40,940 bases of DNA from a virus, in IMG/VR virus record IMGVR_UViG_3300042566_000212, positions 1 through 40,940 of that record. One strand, written 5' to 3'. The notes beneath the pieces were generated by a model, which worked only from the letters and a program-made list of their open reading frames with translations, did no database searches and was not told the origin of the DNA. Positions 36,385-40,940 of this stretch are shown here, piece after piece. How positions within the stretch are numbered: position 1 is the first letter of the stretch; each line of letters opens with the position of its first letter. The position numbers and the translations under genes were made by a program.

Positions 36385-36843
36385 ATGAACGAATACGAAA
36401 ACGAATACGGCTCTGTTGAGTTCGACATCACCCCTGCTACTACTGAAAGCACTCACCCTGTTCTTACCAAGTTGTATGAGCAGATTGCTGACCTAACCGC
36501 AAAACTAGACAAGGCAAATGAACTTGATAAAGAGCGTGTCCAGCGTATCAACGATGTGCGTAATGAGAAGTGGAAGTATGAGTCAAAAGTTGAGCAGGTT
36601 CTAAAAGAGGCTTGGGAAGACTACGACCACGACACTATCAAGCACATCGCTAGTGAGTTGGACATTTCTCTAACTATCACTAAGAACTTTGAGGTAAATG
36701 TTCTATTCACCATCGAAGTTGAGTGCGACATTGACGACATTGATAACGGCAACATTGACCCAGAGTGGTTTGAGTATGCTGTGAACGATAGTCAAGTTAG
36801 CGATTACTCAACCGATGTAATCACCTGTAAAGAAATTTCGTAG
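36385..36843 (+). CDS. 152-residue coiled-coil protein
   Basis: A coiled coil at about residues 27-75 (LYEQIADLTAKLDKANELDK) is followed by a beta domain (NVLFTIEVECDIDDIDNGNI). Such helical-plus-beta small proteins occur next to DUF932-type genes in phages but the function is unknown. Confidence 0.65.
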   Translation: MNEYENEYGSVEFDITPATTESTHPVLTKLYEQIADLTAKLDKANELDKERVQRINDVRNEKWKYESKVEQVLKEAWEDYDHDTIKHIASELDISLTITKNFEVNVLFTIEVECDIDDIDNGNIDPEWFEYAVNDSQVSDYSTDVITCKEIS

Positions 36844-36881
36844 GGTTCTTATCCTTTCTTTTCCCCTGCGAAAAACGACCT

Positions 36882-36904
36882 GAGTATGTCTAAGTAAACT
36901 GCTC
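36882..36904 (+). ncRNA. Post-gene hairpin A
   Basis: GAGTA/TGCTC stem (one U-G pair), loop ending TAAAC, 38 nt after a stop codon; one of four similar hairpins (36882, 37339, 37903, 39192). Confidence 0.4.
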
Positions 36905-36984
36905 CCCTTTTGGGTGCGCCCCCCACCACCGACACCAGGATTTTCACGAGATCTTTTTACGACACGCCGTTGGAAATCCCCAAA
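36905..36984 (+). repeat. Composite intergenic element 11
   Basis: GGGTGCGCCCCCC, CCGACACC, TTTTTACGACACGCCG, AAATCCCCAAA. Confidence 0.6.
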
Positions 36985-37007
36985 ATGTCGGTGGTATCCC
37001 TTATACT
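36979..37007 (+). promoter_or_regulatory. Boxed promoter 23
   Basis: Box ATGTCGGTGG at 36985, TATACT at 37002. The nearest gene start is 37158, so the leader would exceed 140 nt and contain a second promoter. Confidence 0.55.
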
Positions 37008-37062
37008 GTTAGTAGTTGGAAATGAGCAAGAAAAAATAATCGAAAAAAGTTTGAGAAAATGC

Positions 37063-37091
37063 TTGACTTACACTCCCAACTGCTGTAAAAT
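37063..37091 (+). promoter_or_regulatory. Sigma70-type promoter without box (for 37158)
   Basis: TTGACT, 17 nt, TAAAAT; the spacer lacks ATGTC. Its leader holds a 12-codon frame (37116-37154) and a GTGTC-GCAA-GACAC hairpin. Confidence 0.6.
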
Positions 37092-37157
37092 AGACTTATC
37101 AACAAATCCGTTGGTATGAAAAATGAAGCGTGTCGCAAGACACAGAAAGGTTAGATT

Positions 37158-37313
37158 ATGTCTAACGCAATCGCACCACAGGTTGGCTCACCATTCACTA
37201 CCGCTGTAAGCAAGGTGTCTGGCATTGTTCAGGAAGTAGTTGCTAACAAGAACGGCACTTTCCGTGTTCGTCTTGATGTAAATGGCACAGACCGCTGGAC
37301 TACCATTCGCTAA
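37158..37313 (+). CDS. 51-residue beta-type small protein
   Basis: Starts MSNAIAPQVGSPFTTAVSKV; strands VQEVVANKNGTFRVRLDVN. AAAGG at 37147. The upstream 12-codon frame MKNEACRKTQKG ends 3 nt before the ATG and could couple translation. Possibly abundant, given a strong promoter. Unknown function. Confidence 0.65.
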   Translation: MSNAIAPQVGSPFTTAVSKVSGIVQEVVANKNGTFRVRLDVNGTDRWTTIR

Positions 37314-37338
37314 CTCGCAGGAGAATAAACTGCTTGCT

Positions 37339-37359
37339 GGGTATCAAGTAAAACTGCCC
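37339..37359 (+). ncRNA. Post-gene hairpin B
   Basis: GGGTA/TGCCC stem, loop TCAAGTAAAAC; member of the four-hairpin family. Confidence 0.4.
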
Positions 37360-37361
37360 AC

Positions 37362-37390
37362 TACTCAATGTCTTACCCCCCTGCTATAAT
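37362..37390 (+). promoter_or_regulatory. Boxed promoter 24 (for 37431)
   Basis: Box ATGTCTTACC at 37368, TATAAT at 37385. Confidence 0.6.
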
Positions 37391-37430
37391 GGACACATAA
37401 CAAACAACCCCTAACAGAAAGAAGACAACT

Positions 37431-37877
37431 ATGGCAAGAGCACTAGCCGTCAAAGTTCCAACCGCATCTCTAATTACTTTGGTAGAAGAGAAGATTGCTA
37501 CTATCAAGGCACAGGTTGCTTCATACCCTGCTGATGTAAAGCAGTATGAGACAGACTACGCTAACTACCAGAAGTCATTGGTAGCATTGGCAATCAAGGC
37601 ACTTACCAACAACCCTGAGTTGATTGGTGATGGCTACGAGAAGCCAATTCGTGTTTCACTTGGATACAACGGAAGCGTTGATGTTCGCCTTGACGCAAAC
37701 GCACTCGGTTTCCCTACCGCACCAAAGAAGCCAAGCGACCCAAACTCGTCTCGCTCATTTGGTCGTGAATACACAACTCCGTTGGAAATGTTAGAGAAGA
37801 CCTTGCGTGTTCTCAAACTGACCGCACAGGAAGAAGTAAATGCTTCGACCTACTCGTCTGTAATGGACTTGCTATAA
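37431..37877 (+). CDS. 148-residue hypothetical protein
   Basis: Long helical N-terminus (SLITLVEEKIATIKAQVA, DYANYQKSLVALAIKALT), then a beta part with VSLGYNGSVDVRLDANALG, a Pro/Ser/Lys loop and a C-terminal helix. No family recognised. AGAAAGAAGACAACT precedes the ATG. It ends 96 nt before a strong terminator. Confidence 0.65.
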   Translation: MARALAVKVPTASLITLVEEKIATIKAQVASYPADVKQYETDYANYQKSLVALAIKALTNNPELIGDGYEKPIRVSLGYNGSVDVRLDANALGFPTAPKKPSDPNSSRSFGREYTTPLEMLEKTLRVLKLTAQEEVNASTYSSVMDLL

Positions 37878-38002
37878 ACCATTGGCGTAAGCCATAACAC
37901 CTGAGCAAGTGTCTAAAAGGCTCTAACCTTGGGCTGGTGTGGCAAGGTGAAAACCACTATGGCTACCAGAGAGACCCCTCCTTGTAATTCGGGAGGGGTT
38001 TT
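37878..38002 (+). ncRNA. Candidate structured RNA or 3' UTR ending in a terminator
   Basis: About 95 nt between stop codon and terminator with several possible helices: TGGC-GTAA-GCCA, GAGC...GCTC (hairpin C at 37903-37923), GCC/ACACC pairing with GGTGTGGC, and CCTTG/CAAGG. No known family is recognised. Confidence 0.35.
37974..38002 (+). terminator. Intrinsic terminator
   Basis: ACCCCTCC/GGAGGGGT stem with 10-nt loop, then TTTTC. The best terminator in the plus-strand region. Confidence 0.8.
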
Positions 38003-38009
38003 CTAGTTG

Positions 38010-38095
38010 CCTGGGGATCGATCGGGTGCGCCCCCCTGGGGGATCGGGCTTTACGAAGGCAATTACGACACGCTCAAAAATTTTCTCAAATAGTA
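38010..38095 (+). repeat. Composite intergenic element 12
   Basis: GGGGATCGATCGGGTGCGCCCCCC, CTTTACGA, ATTACGACACGC, then AAATTTTCTC. Confidence 0.6.
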
Positions 38096-38124
38096 TTGAC
38101 AATGTCGGTGGCTTCCTGTAAAAT
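38096..38124 (+). promoter_or_regulatory. Boxed promoter 25 (for 38164), best match
   Basis: TTGACA, ATGTCGGTGG box at 38102, 17-nt total spacer, TAAAAT at 38119. Confidence 0.75.
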
Positions 38125-38163
38125 AGAACTATCACAAATCCCTACTAATAGAAAGTTGAGACT

Positions 38164-39180
38164 ATGGCTCACGAACTAGAAATTGGAGCAAACGGCGAGA
38201 CCGCTTTTGCTTCACTACGCCAACCTGCTTGGCACAACCTTGGCACTGTATTTGAAGACGAGGTCAATACTGCCGAGATGTTGAAACTCGCACACCTTGA
38301 CAATTGGAATGTTCGCTTGGAAGATGTAGCAATTCCAGACGGCTTTTCAAGCGACAAGTCTTACTCATTCGTATCACGCACTAACCCATTCGACAACTCA
38401 CAGACCGATGTTCTTGGCGTTGTTGGTGAGCGTTATGTTCCGCTACAAAATGAAGACCTATTCTCGTTTGGTGATAACCTACTAGACGGCGGTGGTCGTT
38501 GGGAAACTGCTGGCTCTATTCGTGGCGGTCGTGTTGTATTCGGTTCGATTGCTCTACAAGACAGCATTACCCTAGACCCTAATGGTCGTGCTGACAAGAT
38601 TGACAACTATCTGCTAATCAACACTTCTCACGATGGTTCGATTGCTATTCAGGCAAGTATCACACCTGTTCGTGTTGTATGTGCTAACACTCTCAACCTT
38701 GCTCTATCAAACTTCAAGGGCAAGAAAGATGTCAAGCAAACTTTCAAAATTCGACACACTCAAACTGCCGAGGGTAAGATTGCCGTTGCTCGTGAAGCAT
38801 TGGGACTTGCTCACAAATACATTGACGAATTCTCACTTATGGCTAACGCTATGATTGAAAAGGAAATCACAGACGCTCAGTTTGCTAAGATTGTCGAACT
38901 CGCTTACCCTGCCCCAGAAAAAGATGCTAAGGGTTCGCAAAAGAAATACGACAGCAAGATTGACTTGCTACACGACATTTATGTTGGACAATTCAACAAC
39001 ACCATTTCGGGAACTGCTTGGGGAGCATACAACGCTCTAACCGAACGCTTGGATTGGTATCGCAATTCTCGTGGCGGAAACAACGAAAGCATTTATGCTT
39101 CGGCTTCTGGCTTTGACCCTGTAATCAACGCTGAGAAGAACCGCCTGATGAAGATTGTTCAATCTGTCGTAATGGCATAA
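38164..39180 (+). CDS. DUF932 / phage-plasmid-like TIGR03299 protein
   Basis: 338 residues. AFASLRQPAWHNLGTVFEDE, then GVVGERYVPLQNEDLFSFGD, LLINTSHDGSIAIQASITPV and RVVCANTLNLAL are the hallmark order of DUF932 proteins found in phages and plasmids. The biochemical role is unknown; suggestions in the field centre on DNA metabolism or regulation. It has the strongest boxed promoter here and follows a terminator, so it is its own unit. AGAAAGTTGAG precedes the ATG. Confidence 0.85.
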   Translation: MAHELEIGANGETAFASLRQPAWHNLGTVFEDEVNTAEMLKLAHLDNWNVRLEDVAIPDGFSSDKSYSFVSRTNPFDNSQTDVLGVVGERYVPLQNEDLFSFGDNLLDGGGRWETAGSIRGGRVVFGSIALQDSITLDPNGRADKIDNYLLINTSHDGSIAIQASITPVRVVCANTLNLALSNFKGKKDVKQTFKIRHTQTAEGKIAVAREALGLAHKYIDEFSLMANAMIEKEITDAQFAKIVELAYPAPEKDAKGSQKKYDSKIDLLHDIYVGQFNNTISGTAWGAYNALTERLDWYRNSRGGNNESIYASASGFDPVINAEKNRLMKIVQSVVMA

Positions 39181-39191
39181 TCCATAGACCT

Positions 39192-39212
39192 AGGCAAGTC
39201 TCTAAACTGCCT
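39192..39212 (+). ncRNA. Post-gene hairpin D
   Basis: AGGCA/TGCCT stem, loop AGTCTCTAAAC, 12 nt after the DUF932 stop. Confidence 0.45.
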
Positions 39213-39219
39213 GCCCACC

Positions 39220-39323
39220 AGGGTTGATCGGGGGCGCACCACCTAACATAATATAGACAATCATAAAAAAGTAATTACGAACACCAGATCTTTTTTCCCA
39301 AATCTCGGCGTGTCCTATTTACA
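39220..39323 (+). repeat. Composite intergenic element 13
   Basis: GATCGGGGGCGCACC, ATTACGAACACC, TTTTTTCCCAAAT, GGCGTGTCC; then a promoter. Confidence 0.55.
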
Positions 39324-39346
39324 ATGTCGTAGGGTATCTGTATAAT
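39318..39346 (+). promoter_or_regulatory. Boxed promoter 26 (for the 39375-40581 operon)
   Basis: Box ATGTCGTAGG at 39324, TATAAT at 39341. At least six overlapping genes follow without another boxed promoter. Confidence 0.6.
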
Positions 39347-39374
39347 GGATACATAAACCCCCAAAGGAGAAAAA

Positions 39375-39767
39375 ATGCCAAGACCAGAACGAATCCGTGG
39401 AACTGTCCTACACCTGCTAGACCCAGAGAAGACTACCGAGTTTCTTAAGAATAGACTAAACAACGATACTGTCAAATCAGAGCCTATGGTTGTAGCCAAT
39501 GGCAACAAGGGTATCGCTACTATCTGTGGCGAGGGCGTAGGCTGGTTTGTAGATGACAATGGTGTATTGCCTATCAACTATTATGTAGGTGAGTATGGTA
39601 GTGGCTACCTTGACATTACCCCCGAAGAACTGATGCCTCTAATCTCTACTAAGACTATTGACCTTGCTGATTTTGTGAGGGCATTTGGAGACCGCCTTGA
39701 GAACAACTTTTACCTATGGGTGAACTATGCTAAGGGACACGACCAGACGATTGGAGTTGCAGCGTGA
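39375..39767 (+). CDS. 130-residue hypothetical protein
   Basis: Starts MPRPERIRGTVLHLLDPEK; alpha/beta with VANGNKGIATICGEGVGWFV. AAAGGAG ribosome site. First gene of an operon. Unknown. Confidence 0.65.
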   Translation: MPRPERIRGTVLHLLDPEKTTEFLKNRLNNDTVKSEPMVVANGNKGIATICGEGVGWFVDDNGVLPINYYVGEYGSGYLDITPEELMPLISTKTIDLADFVRAFGDRLENNFYLWVNYAKGHDQTIGVAA

Positions 39768-39871
39768 TTGAGGACTACCGCAAACTACTAGACCTTATAT
39801 TGTCAGAGGGTCTTGCTACAATAGAAGCACTATCAGACGAACAACTAAGAGAGGTAATGGCTGATGAATAA
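39764..39871 (+). CDS. 35-residue helical protein
   Basis: GTG start overlapping the previous stop; two short helices (YRKLLDLILSEGLATI, LSDEQLREVMADE). Tight overlap on both sides supports translation. Confidence 0.55.
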   Translation: MIEDYRKLLDLILSEGLATIEALSDEQLREVMADE

Positions 39872-40064
39872 CCCCACAATGACCAATGAGCAGATTATAG
39901 ATTATCTAATGAAAGACATTCCTGCCTTGCTAGAAGAAAAAGAGCCATTGGACATCAATGATGGCTTTGGTGATTACCTTGAGGGTATCATTACCAGAAG
40001 CCAAACTATCCTACGAATGATGGGTGTTCCAGAAGACCAGATTCCTAGCGATGGTTCTTGCTAA
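39864..40064 (+). CDS. 66-residue helical protein
   Basis: NEQIIDYLMKDIPALLEEKE and TRSQTILRMMGVPEDQIPSD. Overlaps the previous gene by 8 nt. Unknown function. Confidence 0.65.
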   Translation: MNNPTMTNEQIIDYLMKDIPALLEEKEPLDINDGFGDYLEGIITRSQTILRMMGVPEDQIPSDGSC

Positions 40065-40234
40065 TGCTATGTCTAAATACTGAACACGAATCTATCGTAT
40101 GCCCCCGACACGAGGGAGCATTTGACTGTAATCCGTTCTGCGACATTTGCGAGGCAGAGCAAGAGTATTGCCCAACTTGCCAACCATGGGAACACGAACA
40201 AGCAAACAACTATCTAAGGATGATAAATGGGTAA
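40064..40234 (+). CDS. 56-residue cysteine-rich zinc protein
   Basis: Start overlaps the preceding stop. CPRHEGAFDC, CDICEAEQEYC and CPTCQPWEH provide eight Cys/His ligands, enough for two zinc sites. Function unknown. Confidence 0.6.
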   Translation: MLCLNTEHESIVCPRHEGAFDCNPFCDICEAEQEYCPTCQPWEHEQANNYLRMING

Positions 40235-40418
40235 TGTGGTGAGAGTCAGTATTAGTTTTGATTACTATCCTGACGAAGACGAACTAATTCTAGAAAACAA
40301 TTTCACAGAGGAAGAGTTGATTGACTACTATAAGTCTGCTTATGTAGATGACATCTATTCTTTTGTAAAGTATAACGAACTGTATGACGCTGTAAACGTG
40401 GAGGTAATAAATGAATAA
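40227..40418 (+). CDS. 63-residue acidic alpha/beta protein
   Basis: VVRVSISFDYYPDEDE, then EEELIDYYKSAYVDDIYSF. AAGGATG upstream, 8-nt overlap with the previous gene. Unknown. Confidence 0.65.
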   Translation: MGNVVRVSISFDYYPDEDELILENNFTEEELIDYYKSAYVDDIYSFVKYNELYDAVNVEVINE

Positions 40419-40581
40419 CTATGTAGATGAAGACACTATCGCAGAGTATCTAGTAGAATACCAGGGCTTAGAGACTGCTATCGCTACCCTGGAGGAACGC
40501 CAGGCGACGATCGATTTGATTCTACGCCACGAACACAATTTCGCAATTGGCAAAGACCGACTAATCAATGTCGGTGGGTAA
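40411..40581 (+). CDS. 56-residue helical protein whose end encodes a promoter box
   Basis: Helix DTIAEYLVEYQGLETAIATL and on to LILRHEHNF. The last codons AAT-GTC-GGT-GGG-TAA are the box of promoter 27. GGAGG near 40400 serves as ribosome site. Confidence 0.6.
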   Translation: MNNYVDEDTIAEYLVEYQGLETAIATLEERQATIDLILRHEHNFAIGKDRLINVGG

Positions 40582-40590
40582 GGATACAAT
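40562..40590 (+). promoter_or_regulatory. Boxed promoter 27, leaderless gene 40597
   Basis: Box ATGTCGGTGG at 40568 inside the preceding gene, TACAAT at 40585, 6 nt to ATG. Confidence 0.6.
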
Positions 40591-40596
40591 AGACCT

Positions 40597-40752
40597 ATGA
40601 AAAAATACAGAGTAGATTACACAGCAAGTTATTGGGTAGAAGCAGAAGATGAAGACGAGGCTATCGACCTCGGTATTCAGGAGCACTTCGAACTACCTGA
40701 CGGCGATTGGGAAGCAGTAGAAATAGTGGAGGGTAGCAATGCTGAAGCATAA
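40597..40752 (+). CDS. 51-residue acidic protein
   Basis: Starts MKKYRVDYTASYWVEAEDED, a beta strand pair then acidic helix. Similar short YRVxYxASYWVEAEDEDEA proteins are common in phages and are of unknown function. Leaderless. Confidence 0.65.
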   Translation: MKKYRVDYTASYWVEAEDEDEAIDLGIQEHFELPDGDWEAVEIVEGSNAEA

Positions 40753-40940
40753 GAAGATTGCTAAGTATGCTCAGATGTGTAGCCGAGAGGGACACGAAGA
40801 GTGGATGAACTATACAGGTGGTGAACTAGCCTATTACTACAAGGACATCCTGTCAGAGATGATTGACAAGTTTGATTACATTGAGGCTATGGCAAATGAC
40901 AATTGGTATCGTAAGTTAGTTAGGAAGGTAAAGTATGGAA
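40739..40940 (+). CDS. Gene running off the right end
   Basis: 67 codons visible from MLKHKKIAKYAQMCSREG; no stop before the edge. Start overlaps the preceding gene by 14 nt with GGAGGG upstream. Helical; no family recognised. Confidence 0.6.
   Translation, partial: MLKHKKIAKYAQMCSREGHEEWMNYTGGELAYYYKDILSEMIDKFDYIEAMANDNWYRKLVRKVKYG

Overview
The window is part of a tailed double-stranded DNA phage genome (Caudoviricetes, siphovirus-like). Evidence is an HK97-type head module (portal, U35-type prohead protease with fused scaffold region, major capsid protein, connector genes, major tail protein, tail-assembly-chaperone-like protein) and many tail appendage genes. The base composition is AT-rich for an actinophage. 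The style of the structural proteins, GP88-like and DUF932-like genes, a PASTA domain and many apparently leaderless genes suggest an actinobacterial host of modest GC content, for example a planktonic freshwater group. That host assignment is inference only. No terminase, integrase, DNA polymerase, tape measure, tRNA or CRISPR is visible.

Layout. (1) Bases 1-26.6 kb: late genes, almost all on the minus strand and read right to left. From 26.1 down to 9.4 kb lie appendage and minor structural genes (RGDT-motif proteins, a PASTA/Ig-like protein, repeat-rich fibres, a 1250-residue LamG-like protein). From 9.4 down to 0 lie a small protein, portal, protease/scaffold, capsid, head-tail connectors, major tail protein and chaperone. 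One plus-strand gene, an NlpC/P60 lipoprotein at 21.3-21.9 kb, interrupts this block and has its own sigma70-type promoter. Many late genes have an extended -10 element (TGnTATAAT) without a clear -35, often only 6-7 nt from the ATG. Terminators follow the capsid and major tail genes and occur near 18.0 and 26.1 kb. (2) 26.1-26.7 kb: an AT-rich divergent switch region around a holin-like membrane gene. (3) 26.7-28.3 kb: a plus-strand group (YkgJ-like cysteine cluster protein, DHH-like protein, small zinc protein, membrane peptide). (4) 28.6-40.9 kb: about 45 short plus-strand genes, many with CxxC zinc motifs or single membrane helices, plus a GP88-like and a DUF932 protein.

The most striking signal is in region 4. 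Twenty-seven promoters share an ATGTC-type box (usually ATGTCGGTGG) followed by exactly 12 nt and a TAnnnT -10 hexamer (one member is off by a base), usually with a poor -35 hexamer. This is the geometry of T4 MotA-dependent middle promoters and suggests a phage-encoded activator. The box is often fused to the stop codon of the preceding gene. A second repeated unit, a GTGCGCCCCCC core plus CGACACG arms, lies in about 13 of the longer intergenic gaps upstream of such promoters, and one copy carries two tandem perfect DnaA boxes. A family of small hairpins follows several genes at 36.9-39.2 kb. Together these describe a modular gene, terminal-element and promoter cassette array that I do not recognise from a named phage.
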